Notes: generated by a model from the letters alone, not told the origin. Counted from the first letter of the stretch, positions 45,686 through 58,568 are shown. The stretch: DNA of 64,000 nucleotides from Psococerastis gibbosa (GCA_963971405.1 OZ020484.1:23002001-23066000); one strand, 5' to 3'. Translations and numbers: made by a program.

Positions 45686-46353
45686 ATAAGCTGCGACATT
45701 ATACAGTATTTATTGCTATTTACTAGCAGCTACTGAACATAGGAACCTACGCATAAGTACCGTAGTTGCCTACTATAGGCTAATTGACAACATTTACCGC
45801 AATGTATCAGATAGAGTTTACGTACACCAACAAAAAAAAAAGCATAAAACACAGGGGGGGGGGGGCTCTCGACAGTTTTCGCTCACGAGTCTCAATTATG
45901 ACAGTCCCAAACTCTTTACATCTGTAGATGAATATTCCATATTTTAAGGCCGAAGGATTGGGAGAAATTATATATATATATAGGCAACGGAGAGGCCATT
46001 GAGGCCAGCGCCGCGAAGAGCCAAGTGCGGGCGACTGGATCCAACACTAGGTACATTTTCGAAAGCTTCTGCAAATGAACTGCGAGAAATACTCCCTGAA
46101 TTTGCTTAAAGAACAACCTTACTTTGAGCGAAAGTTATTTTTATACTGTCAGTGACATGCAGTAACTCATAAACAATGGCATTTATATAGGTGTTTGCTG
46201 GGTTTTCATTTCAAGTGTTTATGTAAAGATATGGAAAAGAACCCGAGGTGGAGGCTCAGGTTCGAATCGAGTTTCCGTTCATGTTTCCTTATCTTTTCTC
46301 TAAATACCCTGCTTGTAAAGGCTCAGATAAAAAGTTAAATATAAGTAGGTACT

Positions 46354-46400
46354 GTTCCCCAAGTGGTTCGGAATCCACTAAAATAAGGAGGTCCACCCTG
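46354..46400 (+). repeat. Repeat R2 fragment
   Basis: TCCCCAAGTGGTTCGGAATC CACTA followed by AGGAGGTCCAC matches the R2 centre. Both flanks differ from the longer copies, so it is a truncated remnant. The rest of 44810-47000 holds MITE M1, a G-run at 45855-45866 and no recognisable gene. Confidence 0.5.
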
Positions 46401-47000
46401 TCAGTCAACTCCCCTGAGGTGAAGGAGTCGATCATATAGGGTTAAGAAACTGACCCACTTCCCCCGCTCGGCTGATGACAGGGCTGCTTAAAAGCAGAAA
46501 TGTTGGCGTTGGAAAATAAACAAAGTTAAACAGGTACTCTGTATATATAATGTGAGAATTTACTATATGAAGACTCGTATGTGCACTTGGCTAAGTCATG
46601 CTTTCGCCAGTTTCATTACGTTAATGGTAAGCTTGTCCATTATCACTTGTAGCCGGTGTAGGTTGACATCGAAACGTATACCAGTTTGCCAATGGCCATG
46701 CCCATGGTTTCATACGGAAACAATACAAATAATGTCCAGTATCCATGGGGTCGTAGGCATTGGACAAGGGACCTATAAGCAGGCCAGGATCCATAAAAAG
46801 TTCTTTAAAAAATTACATTGCATTACTATGTTGAAGGATTTCAAGCCTGTCAATTATTAGATAGCCTATTCGTATGATAAGAATCTACGGTGTTAAATTT
46901 ATTGACAAACATCAAGTGACTTTCCACTGAAAATGCAATATATGGTTTGATGCAAAACATGTGTCTTACAATCTTTCCTACATCTAGATCTTTTTGTAGA

Positions 47001-50000
47001 ATGGGGAAACCTGGCAAACCGGACGCGAATTCGAAACCAGAGGAGGTACCGTGGGACCTCGTGGACCGGTGCTTTCTGCCCGTGGTTTTCTCCCACGCCC
47101 TAGCCATCATTCTTGCCTTCCTCCTCAATATCCTCTACATCTCCCAGGTCTCTTCCTTTACCCTCTCCATACTGTTCCTTATCTGCAGTGTCGCCGGGGT
47201 CGTCTTCTATCACAATCTTAAAGTAAGTTTCTTTAACAGCTCAAGGTCACACCACCCAAACCGCATCATAACACTGTATGCAGATGTACTACGTTTCTCT
47301 ACAACTTGCCAAGTAATACAGACGTAACATATTATATTCAATCATCTGAATAAAAACTTTTTAAAAAAAAAAAATGGAACGAGTGGAAGTGTTTGGCCCG
47401 GCAGTGGCAGTGGGATACGTGGGGTGCCTATACTTTATGAATACCGCGTGGATGGAAATAGTCGACGTCCGACTTGGCAAACTCATTGAAATTATACGTG
47501 TCACATCTGCTGGTCTATAACAATTTCTGTCACTGAGGATATATCACAATACAACTCATGTCTGAATTAAATGTTTTAGCTGTGGTAGCAGGTCATAAAG
47601 CTTATTTAAATTCGGTATAGCCTAATGCGACCTCTGAAATATTTTCATAGGTAAGCACTGTAGGAAAGGCTGTAGTGATAACATCATGCGATTCAAAACT
47701 GGCCTGTCAGCTAGCCAAGCAACTGGACGACATGGTAAGTGATTAAGTCATCAACAATGCTTACAATATGGTATTAACGAAGAAAATATTTAATATTTCT
47801 AGTGGACAGCCAGTGCAACCAGATCCTACAAGAAAAGAAGTAAAATGTTATTCGTTTATTTTCAGTCCCTGCATGTCAGACATAAACTTGTTAGAAACAG
47901 TAGGCACCGTATTTTACTTATCTTATACATTTAGCAAACCGTATTAGGTTAGTTGCCTCCATTGGATGGGAGGTTTCGAATGTGCACAAGGTAACTTTAT
48001 CTGGTACACGTAGCCTATTTTAAATTTTTCTGCGATGCTGCAATATTTAAATCGACACAAGCCTATACTCTAAGATTTACATGCTGCATTTTCCGCATAG
48101 GGTTTCACTGTCTTCGCTGGATTCCGGAAGAAAGGAGAAGCTTCAGACAAGTTAAAGGCGAGTACGTCCGGTAGGCTGCACATTCTTGAATTGGACGTGA
48201 GGTCCGATAGCCAGGTCAGGGATGCTGCCGAGTACGTCAAGGCGCACCTTCCTGAAGGAGCGAATGGTAATTAGCCTATCCCAACACAAACTCTCCTCGA
48301 GCAAGAGCAACAATCCAACTCACCTAGCTTTTCGAGCCAATAATATTTACCCCAAGGACGAGATAAACGCAACCCTGTTGTTTGATAGCAAAAAATTTTT
48401 CAAAGGGAACGCATTGTTAAGCTATCGCACAAAAATTGTGGCCCCGATTATTTACAATGCAATTAGAATCAAAATTATGGGCAGGGTAAGTTTTGTTCGT
48501 GAACATGCAAACAAATGTACACACAGCAGGGCTATATGTATAGTGTAGCCAACCACCTTAAGCATAAATACTTAAATGTTTTTAAGAATTGTTCCGATCA
48601 TCCTAATGATTAGATTAACTCAAGCCCAGGATGATCGGAGCAACCATTAAAGGGAAAGTAAAAATGCTCAAGTTGGCAACGCTATACTGTATAGTCATGG
48701 TCTTTGGAGTTGGACAGCAACAATAATTTGGTTTATCATTTCAGGGGTATGGGCTCTGATCAACAGTGCATACACGGCCTCCTTCGGGGAGGTGGAATGG
48801 GCACCCCTCGCAGTGTACAGGGAGGCGACAGAGGTAAACTTGCTGTCAGTGGTGCGCACCACGCAGGCCTTCTTGCCCCTGGTCCGCCGCACCAAGGGGC
48901 GGGTCATTACTATAGTCAGCATGGTGGGGCGCGTGCCCGCAGCAGTACGGGCCCCTTACTGCGCAGCCAAGAAGAGTGTGGAGGCACTGACCGACTGCTT
49001 ACGTCTAGAGATGAGACGCTGGGGGGTCGACGTGGTAAGATCAGAATTAACGCTACTACGGAAAGTACCTATGTTAATGGGATAATGTTAAGAGGATAAT
49101 GTTAATGGATATTGGATCACGAAAAAATGAGAGTTTCAATTTTTTTTTTTTAATTTACTATGTAAGCATTGTAAGCTATTATAAGGTTGGGTCTATGGAA
49201 GTTGTAGAGGACTACTTAAATTGATACGCAATATCATAGGGTATGTTTGATATTTTATACTGTGACTTTGTGGTACTTTGACAAGCACAAATAAAATAAA
49301 ATGTAAAGTGAACTACCGGTTCAGGAACCCCAAAAAGTGTTTTTTACGAAATGTCTGTGGGTAACTGGATTTGAAAGCTACTCGATATGATTGGATGAAA
49401 TTCAACATGTAGGTTCACAGAAATTAATTCACTTTCTGGATAACTTCATTTTGGGGGGTAGGCCTAGGCCTATATACCCCCAAAAACTATTTAATGTTTC
49501 CTTAAAAACGGCAATTGATACTTAATTGATCTGACAAACATTATTCAAAATGCAGTTGAGACACGTTTGTGGTTTTCAGGTTGTGGTTGAGCCAGGAGCA
49601 TTCACCACGGGCAGCCTGTGGTTCTCCGACGCTAAACTGCTACAAGAAGCTCGTGCGCTATGGCGAAGCATGAGTGAGGACCTCCAGAAGGAGTATGGCA
49701 AGGACTACTTTGAGTACAAGATGCGACAGCTAGAGCAATATTCGAAAGCACCAGTAAGTCTAATGTGCATGTTATGCTATAACAAAATTTAGGTTTCACA
49801 AATGAAAACAAAATATGATGACATGAGTGGTTCGTACACATAATACCATATTAGTAATGTATAACATATAATAGATAATGATACCCTCGTTGTTATATTG
49901 AACAGGGGAATCTGACAACATGTAGCGCTGAGGGTAGATAAGAAGATGAGAGGCACACCCTGCGGAAGAGAAGCCTATTCAAAATTAATCAAAATATAGA

Positions 50001-50287
50001 AGATGCCTATTTCCGTAGAGAGTGCCTGACATTTCCAGTCTCCTTATTGGCCCTAAACTAATAAATTCAACCCCCTGTTCCACTATAACTCATTTGTGAA
50101 GCTGTGTGGTGATGCGAAGTTATTGTTGCAGGATGCAGATTTAACGCCAACCCTTCGCTCACTTACTGACTCCATTTGCCGGACATTTCCTTTAGCAAGG
50201 TACACTCCAGTCACGAGGGCTGAGAAAATTCAAGCACTCGTCTCAGACCATCTTCCTCGCTCAGTTTACGACATAATCTATTCATAG
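47001..50287 (+). CDS. Membrane-anchored short-chain dehydrogenase/reductase (BDH1/SDR9C-like), complete, 6 coding exons
   Basis: By family, an NAD(P)(H)-dependent oxidoreductase acting on hydroxy-lipid, retinoid or ketone-body substrates. Exons 47001-47222, 47651-47734, 48101-48266, 48745-49034, 49580-49753 and 50132-50287 join in phase (1092 nt, 363 aa). Residues about 26-72 hold two hydrophobic segments, likely a membrane hairpin. Then GKAVVITSCDSKLA, GFTVFAGFRKKG, LELDVRSD, LINSAYTASFGEVEW, EVNLLSVVRTTQAFLPL, GRVITIVSMVGR, PYCAAKKSVEALTDCLRLEM and VVVEPGAF follow the family order. The tetrad is kept (N189, S216, Y229, K233). The TGxxxGxG cofactor loop is T85-S86-C-D-S-K90-L-A92, with all three glycines replaced, and NNAG is N-S-A-Y. 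Exon 1 follows a possible acceptor (TTTTTGTAG), so a 5' UTR exon is likely. Substrate unknown; it may be a pseudoenzyme. Confidence 0.9.
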
Positions 50288-51059
50288 AACCAGAAGATGT
50301 GCGTCTAAAGATTAATGCTGCGCATAGCTCTACAATGCAATATCACCTTACTGTATAGACGATATGCCATGCATTTGTTTTGTATTATAAATGCACTTTG
50401 AGGAGAACATCGAACAGGAACCCAGCACCCACGCTAAAATACTGATAAACGTAGCATTAATACTAATAACATGTTTTTATTACAAAAAAGGTCTATTTAC
50501 AAATTACAATTAATTTACGTGGATAACATAAATTAAGAATATAATACTAATGGTAACTTTTTATATTTAAACAAAGTAAGCAGGCAAGAAACTCTAGAAA
50601 GAAAGTCTACCACAATTTGTAAATGCGCATACCTACCTAACGGATTTGATTGCTGCGAAGCTTCCTCCTCTTACCGTATAGTAGACAAGCAGAAGCTTCT
50701 TCAGTTTCTTAAGGCAGAGATTTCCAAATATGATATATTTGACTAAATTGATTAATTTCTAATAATAATTGCAGTCAATTCGCTTTTATGCTCCTGAAAT
50801 ATTAGCCTATTGCTCGAGAAAAACACGATGAAGTGTATTAACCTAGTTTTATGAAATAGGTACCGTACCGGTATTTTGTAGTCTGCTTTCTCAGAAAGCT
50901 TAAATATTTTTTACACATTTTCCATATAGCATTTTCATATTTTTCTGGCTGTGGCACGAGAAATTAATTAATTTAGTCAAAAATAACAATAGATATCTTG
51001 CTAACAAAATATTTGGAAACTATGTCCTGCATCCATATCTTCAAATTTCTTTTAGCTTC

Positions 51060-54000
51060 TCACGGCATTAACTTATAGAAGATCTGCGTGATGTTTCTTA
51101 ACCGTTTCAGCCAGATGGGAGATTTCCACTTAGCCCATACACTGTGGATGATCAAAAATATTTTCTACACTACTCCATCCTCTATCACCGCCAAACAAAA
51201 AACAAAGGGGCCTTATTGCATAGGAACTTACGCTGAACCATCAAGAGCCATCACATAGGTTACATCATTGGACTTCTGTGCGTTCAAATTCGTGGAGGAA
51301 GCAAACCGCTTGGCCTTTGCAGCCGAGGCTGGAGAATAATCTGAAGAGCCTGGGCTATACTGATAGCTGACTCCATCTTGATGATTTTGATAGACTACAT
51401 GATTTCTCCTCTCCGACTGAGGGGTTGGAGCAGGTGCCCGCTTGGCCTTGAACAATCCAGACTGCTCGGGAACGGGGGTGACGTTGAACCCGGCGTCGAC
51501 AAGGGCCTGGAACTCGGACTGGGAGAGTGGCCGCTGATTGCCTGGCGAGGGAATTCTGACTAGAGGTAGTTTCTCCTCATCTTCTTGGGTAACTGGGGTT
51601 GCTACTTTGTTCCCGGCACGATTAACAAATATGGAAGACCTGAAAGGCTTGTCCTGGGCTGGGGAGAAGAGTCCACGACCGGCAGGTTGGCTTAGAAAAG
51701 CGGACAGATCTTGGGTGGGCTGTTGTTGAGAGAGAAATTGTTGGTACTGAACATTCTGCTGTTGAGCCTGAAATAGTGAAGAAAATGCGTTTTGATCAGG
51801 CTCGGTTTGTACAAATATTGGTAGGTAATTAGAAGAAAACAATAACTGCCCTCAATTCTTGTAATTAAATTTAGCACCTTTTGGAACATACGATAACGTA
51901 AATGAAAGCGGTTACGGTACTTACGGCAAGTTGAGCCGGTGCTTGTCTAGTCTCAAAAACATACTGCGGTTGAGGCTGTGGAGGAGCCTGAGGCTGAGGG
52001 GTGATGGCACCTAAAACAGGACTAGCGGACGGTCCGATTGGTCTCTTGCCAGTTGTTGCCTAAAAAACAATGGTTCTTTAAATATTATGCGGTAGTACAT
52101 TTTGTATTTTGAAGATCGCTTGAAGAGGGGACTGATGTACATGTACCTACTGATAGGCAGGGACGAATCCAGCCCATTTTTTTCGGGGGGGGGGGGGCGG
52201 GGAGTTGTGGATCAAAATATAAGAAACAAACATATGTATAGTATCGATTAATTTGGGGCATAATAAATTTACTCAACAGATTTACGAAATTTTGGGTAGC
52301 AGCTACCCCCCCCCCCCCCCCCCACCTCTCCCGCCTCTATCTGTCGATGCTGATGGGACCGATATACTACGCCTCTACAAAGCTGAATTAGTGAGAACGT
52401 TTAGAAGTTTCCATGCTACATTCTTTACCATAGCCTAACCAAGATTTTTTGAATTCCATCAGCTAGTGTCAATGAAGAAATTGTCTTCTGAGACTCATTC
52501 ATTGCTGATTTCTAAAGGAGACTATAGGACCCTACTTTTTTTTTATTATGAAATGTTTGCTAGTCTTACCGGGGCATAAAAAGGCAGTTGTGCCTGAGGC
52601 TGCGACTGCTGGATTCTCGGGTCAAAAATAAGCTGACGTCCTGCGGCAGATAGTTGCTGACCTTGTTGGACCGCGTACGCGTTCGAGTCGATTTGGTATC
52701 CGGCAGCCTGAAGTTGAGCTAGAAGTAGAAAACAGGCAACATACATATATAGACTATTGTATTATACTGTAGGTAAGTAACCAACTGGTATGTATAGCAA
52801 TAGAATAGTATAAAAACGCTCATCTTTCTATATATAAAAATAAATCACTATTTCCCTTGGTCACGCCATCACGCGTGAACGGCTGGACCGATTTCACTAT
52901 TTTTTTATTTGTTGTGTTTGTGATTGTCAGGAGAAGGTTCTTATGAAAGAAAAAAATTTAAAAAATTGCGCGGAAAATTAGAAAATTAGAAAATCCTGGA
53001 AATTGAAGCTGTGTCATGCGAGCCCCAAAGGGGCGAGCTGCGTAATGCCCAATGAAACCACGTTAATGCGAGGCCCCGAAGGGGCGAGCTGCCATCCACC
53101 GCAGGCGCAAGGGGGCGGGGCCGCGAAGAAATTACTTAGTACAGTTTTACGTCATACAAGTTTTACAAAGTTGATAAGGAGACTATTATGAGTATACATG
53201 CGTCTTACTGACAATTAAATCCAAAGTTCCACTAAATACTGTCATTGTTTGGTGAATCATGCTAGCTGACAATATTCGTCAGGCAATTTGATGTGTTCAG
53301 TACCGAAAATTCGTGTTGAAATAGAAATCACTGTGAGTCTCACCCGCAAGCCATAAGCTTCAATCCAACTTTTCTCTATTAGCCTCTGGAGCCTGGAGGT
53401 TGTGGTATGGGTAGGTTTACACATAGCCAACAGTATTCCCAATATAATCCAGCATAAACAATTTTACACCTTACCTATTAGTATTATATTTTTTTGGAGT
53501 CGCTTACCAATTGAGGCAGCCTGAGCTCGGAGACGCGCCTGTTCGAGGGTGGCGGCCTGGGCTGCTGCGTTAGGGAAACCCTGAGGAGATGGGGAGTTGG
53601 GACCGGAGGTGGGGAGGTTTCTGGAGGGGTCGGTGCTGGGAGGGGGGCGCTCCGTCAGTCCCGCAATCTGGTTGTGAATAGGTGCGTCATGATAGTCTTG
53701 CTGCAGCTGCGTCTGCGCGCGGGAGAACGCCTCCAGTTCGGGTGTCAAAACTGGGCGACCTGGAGGAAGGCATAAATATTGAAAATAAACCTGATAATAT
53801 ATAACTTACTATGAGATACTTACTATGGTACAATTTATTATAGTTCCAAATTCCAATTATAAGTGAGCTTTCTCTTCATGATAAGAACATGATATAATGT
53901 TAATCTTTATAAATCTTCGGAAATATTTAATTGTTACACAATATACCGAAGAATATGGTACGATTAATTTCAGCCGCCAGATATTTCGACTAGGATATCC

Positions 54001-54553
54001 CTCAAAACTCCACAGCGTCAAAGTTTCTTTCATACCAAGCTTCTTCTCAACCCCCAGTACCCGCCCTCAATACAAAATAAATAGGCTACAATAATTACTT
54101 AACCTAATGTAAAAATAAGCAATAGGTACCCACCTGGTTGAAGGAGTTGTTGTGGCTGTTGGGGTCCCTGATTTTGCAAAAACTGCTGTTGCGCAAGAGC
54201 AAAGGACTGCAGACCTATGGCCTCCTGAACGACGCGGCCCTCAGGAGTGAGGACGTAGCGCGCGGCCGCGGGTTGCTTGCCGTCCCGGGCCACAACCAGT
54301 TCCTGGATGTTTTGTTGCACGGGTGGTTGCTGCTGCTGTCCAGCCTGCTGTTGGGAGAATTGTTGGAGGAGGCTTAGGTACTCGGGCGGCAGCTGTGTGG
54401 CCTGGCGGACGTACCTCAAGCCCTCATCAGGAGACCTCTTTCGCCTGTCGTCACCCGCGGGCACTTGCTGGAATTCCAGCATGATGAGTTCTTTGCCCAC
54501 ATTGATGGATTCCGCAGATGGATTGGTGCAGATTACTGACGACGCTGTTAAAG
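51060..54553 (-). CDS. Gln/Pro-rich, probably secreted protein of unknown function (5' exon not found)
   Basis: I do not recognise the family. Exons, high to low: 54553-54134, 53759-53508, 52718-52570, 52059-51925, 51767-51232 and 51141-51060. All have GT-AG borders and consistent phases (about 523 aa). The first begins one base into a codon after a TTATTACAG acceptor, so the start codon and probable signal peptide lie upstream. Near the N-terminus is DDRRKRSPDE, a furin-like site. Low-complexity Gln/Pro/Ala follows (QQFSQQQAGQQQQPPVQQN, QPQAPPQPQPQY), with more ordered ARYVLTPEGRVV, LQAAGYQIDSNAYAV and LSQSEFQALVDAGFNVTPVP, suggesting a matrix or cuticle-type protein. The 51767 exon could instead end at a TAA (51230-51228) overlapping a perfect GTAAGT donor; splicing adds 27 codons (AVWAKWKSPIWLKRL...). 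It is convergent with the dehydrogenase gene. Confidence 0.72.
52140..52330. repeat. Poly-G and poly-C tract repeat in an intron of the Gln-rich gene
   Basis: GGGACGAATCCAGCCCATTT and a G-run at 52185-52195, then a C-run of about 17 at 52305-52322 in AGCTACCC-type context. It resembles the G/C-run MITEs elsewhere (37.9, 41.9, 61.7 kb), but no clean terminal repeat could be drawn. Confidence 0.35.
52820..53130 (+). mobile_element. Helentron-like non-autonomous repeat, copy 2
   Basis: The left part has TATATATAAAAATAAATCAC and GTGAACGGCTGGACCGATTT (52874-52893). The right part has two GCGAGSCCCSAARGGGCGAGCTGC-type segments and CCACCGCAGGCGCAAGGGGG. It shares both ends with 34725-35235 and lies in an intron of the Gln-rich gene. 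Confidence 0.5.
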
Positions 54554-57500
54554 CTGTAATAAATTGAAATTTCAAACTACCGCATTATGCTATTGCGCAA
54601 CCAGAATAGGGTCATGCCTATAGATATATGATTGTCAAGTGGAAGAACAAGCTGCAGGCTTATGATCTGTTTCCATTTGGGATATTTTCTCCACACATCA
54701 TCATTTATGCTGGAACTAATAAGACCTCGACTATGTACTTAGTAGTCACTTGTTTTATACAATATTAGCCTATATTACTAATATTTGGCTAGCATTGGAT
54801 GCATTTGGCAATGAGCATAGTAATGGATCAGGGATGGAGACAGTCCTGAACGTGCTATGGATTGCACAAAATGATCAGTTAATATGTACCCTATCCTTGG
54901 TTACTTGGGAGGAAATTGCACACATCGACTACAAAGTCTCTTGTGCTCACTCAGCCATGCGAGTTATTGATGTAGGTCTCAATAATGAAACAACAAGAGC
55001 CCATGATTTACAGTAGATAGTCGCCTTACATATTTGTAAAATAGCTTAGTCTCCGAGAAGTCTTCTTTGCAAAGTATAGCGCTATACAAATGGAAGAAAC
55101 CCTCGTATTCGTTTGTCAAAACCCTCAAGAGGCTTTTCATAGAAAGGAAAGTAACATGATTTCTAGTTTTTTCTCTACAATATGGGTTCAAATAGGCGGA
55201 ATCGTTGAAATAAATTCAATACCTACATGTACATGCGTACTCGCATGCGATTATAAAGAGTGTAATAATAATTATACCCTTGTACTTGAGTGATAGAAAT
55301 AACTGGCAAAGATTTAACCTTAACGACAAAACGACAAGATTTATTTTAAACGGACTGAACACCAAATGAATAATTTAATAATTAATACTTATGTAAAGGA
55401 TTCATATTACCATACAAACTGTTGGCTTGCTTAAGATACTGCAGCCTCAAGGGCGTCGCCAAATCTAGGAGAGGTATCAGGGTAGCCTATTGGCCATAAT
55501 CGTTGAAGTAGCCATCTATTATATACTGGATAGTTTTACACGCCCAAATATGGTAAGGTTATTTATTGTAAAAACAGCGCACCTATAAGGGGCGGGGGGC
55601 TCATAGTTGCCGATGCATTTGTTCATGCTTTAGGGTTGCCTAACTTATTCAACGACTGGATATGGCGCCCATTAGAAAAACTAATCACGGGGTGACGCAC
55701 ATGAGGAAAACTGAAAGTTATCCCGAAATTTATTGGCGTTCGACAAAATATAAGTTTCGTACGGTAGTAAATTTTTCTTTTTTAATCGGCTGAAGACGTA
55801 TTTCATCGCAATCGTCATTACCACGAGATTTACAACGAATTTAGTCGAGGACATTGCAATTATTTATTGATGAAAGGTGCAACGCCGGGGAAGGGAGTAC
55901 AATAGAAAACATGAAAACAATGTGTCACGAACCAAGTTACCTGACTGCAACGGGTCAACTCGCTCTATTGCTCAATACAGCTTAATGCTAATGGCCAATG
56001 ACTTTTTCAAACGGGAAGACCTTGTATTTAGTTATATCACTCAAACGATCAGTAAGAAAATGCAGGGAAAATTCAAGTTAAATAATTTCTACAATATCGA
56101 TCTGAAGCAAGATTTCAGGAAAATCAACATAGGCCCAAATTTTAAGCTATATAACTTCATCGCAATAGGTAGGTCACAAAAATTGTCACATTATTCAATA
56201 TATTCTCCCGGATCCCCTTACCATTCATTCTAGCTTACCTATTCAAATCAAATCAAATTTATTAAATTAAAAAAAGCAACAACATATCTGAAATTTTGCG
56301 TGGACAAAGATTATTATGTAAAATTGAGTGGGCAAGCTTTGACTTAACTGACGAGGTACTAGAAATTCAATAGAATGTAGCCTGCTTTCAAAACTTCCCT
56401 TTATAATTTTCCCTCTCTCATTGTTCATGGCGTTGCAGCCTAATACTGTACAATATAACTAGGCAATTAATTATCTTTTAAAAGCTTCCGTGTAGGAATG
56501 CGAGCAATGCAATTAAGCATTTGTGCGCAGACTATTATTACTGTTTATACACCTGTACCTTGCTCTATAATAATTGCAAAAAATAATTCATTGTAAGAGA
56601 CTAGTTTCCAGCCTCCAGGAGCATAACAATTAATAGGCTGACAGTGAGTGCGCTTGTGTACATAGACAAGTTACTATACATAATTAATTAGGAAGCTGAA
56701 CTTGGATAAAACCTACATACATATTGAATGACAAAATCCACTGATTAACTTAAGAGAAGCCAAGGCAGGCTGCTTGGACTTAAAAAGGCAGATAAGAACT
56801 ACGGTACATTTTTTAGGTTTCAAATGATTTTCTGACTTGTCAATTATATTGTTGTGCTATTTTTGTTTTTTTTACATACAAACATCATGATTTTATGTTC
56901 ATTATTAGTACGGTATTATTATAATAATTGAAGGGCTGTTTGGACGCAGGTCTTCTTTTAGTGATCCCATTCATCCTTCCCCTGCCAATGACCCCATTGG
57001 TTTTCGGATATTATTGATATTGTTTCCGAGCAATGGCGGATCCACGGGAGGGGGGGGAGGTCAGGGGGTCATGACCCCCCTAAATGTGTAAATTCATGAT
57101 AGTAAAAAACAAACAAAAAAATTTAATTGAATAAAACTCACATTTTCAACAATCAAATTAGGTACCTACCTTTTAAACATAGGTACCTACTTGTGATTCC
57201 CCCTCCCCTAAATTTTCCGCTGGGTCCGCTCTTGTTTTCGAGTGGGCTTCTAGCCGTTGACATAATCACTCCTCGATGTCAAGCCACACCGGCTACAAGT
57301 GCCAGTGAGCAAGCTCACAGATGCTTACCATTATCGTTGAAACAGGCGTCGAGTTTACTAAGTACAGGACTTCACTTGATACCAATCCGATTATTACAAG
57401 TATCAATTGATTATTGAATTTAATTTGTACAAAAAGCGATTGGTGTGACAGTTTAAAATATCAAATTAAAATTCAAAAACTGTCGCCAATTGGTGCAGTT

Positions 57501-58565
57501 ATTGAAGGTCACATCGAAATTTAGAGGAGCGTTTATTTAATGGATATTTTTGACAAATCCATGCTATCGATATTTTCTGTGAAAATCAACTTTGCACAAA
57601 AAAGCGTAGTGGGGCTGCTCCGATTTCATCTTTAGAACCCTGACCGTGACACCTACACATTATCAGTCACGCCGTCTACGGCCCGAGGCGTCGTGATTAT
57701 ATTGCGCCACTGTTCGCCTTTGAGTTTAGTAGCCTACCATAAAATTCTGGTGCCTAAATGATGTATTTGGTAACAAGTGAAATTAATTAAGTGAATTGAG
57801 TGAGAAGACAGGTGCCGGGTATGGTAGGCAACCTATACTTGTACATAAAATTTGGACTCTCAATATGACCCATTCTTCTCTATATAGATTATATATACGA
57901 ATTCACTACCTACCACGGTTAAAAAAAAATCGGTACCAATTTGTACATATTATTGAATACACATAAGTTTTAACCTAAACCTACGAGTATCTACTCGATA
58001 AATGCATTTTTTGAATTAGTTTGGAAATAGGTATTAAGTACTAAGTATTAATTCAATTATACACGTATTGTATGTTAGCGCGAAACACTCGCGATGATAA
58101 CTTTTCTTTGTTGCGTTTCAATCTTTTTATTTTTTTATTTTTGACGATGTGAAATCAGCTATGGGGTGTCCCGAAAAGCACTTAAACGGAAAATATTGAT
58201 TATTATTATGATGAAGCCAATCCGCGAGGGGAAGAGAGGTTTTTTTTAGGCGCATTGAATGACATGACGCAGCCTGCCTTCTGTCAATCAATGAGGAAGC
58301 TAGTTTAGCTGCAAGTACGGCAAAGTGGTATAGGATGGGCCATGATCGGAAATCTTGCAATTAACTATTATATAGCTCCTAGAAAGGAAAGGAAGTCTGC
58401 TAGCCAGATGGGGACCTGAAAGTGAAGGGGCAAACACAGCTAGTCGTACGTGACTGCATAACATCAATATACAATTCCTATGCAAAATAATTCTTTCTGG
58501 GTTCTTTCCTTATGCAACGAAAAAGGGATAATTATTTTTAATTAAAATTGAATCAAAGCGTCGGG
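54554..58565. other. Gene-poor stretch
   Basis: It should contain the first exon of the Gln-rich gene (minus), but no exon ending one base into a codon with a signal peptide could be picked out. Open frames such as 55877-56233 have no motif I know. 57030-57240 is a G/C-run MITE relative (AATGGCGGATCCACGGGAGG ... CCGCTGGGTCCGC). Confidence 0.4.
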
Positions 58566-58568
58566 AAG

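Noticed and set aside
46470-46510. CTGATGA followed by a CTGCTTAAAAGCAG hairpin and GAAATGTTGG, hammerhead-like
   Set aside because: The hairpin does not start next to CTGATGA (five unpaired bases), and its last G is needed for the GAAA core. At best a decayed relative of the PLE motif.
54138-54567. Plus-strand open frames opposite the Gln-rich exon (Leu- and Cys-rich)
   Set aside because: Antisense of Gln codon runs. The minus frame has matching splice phases across six exons; these do not.
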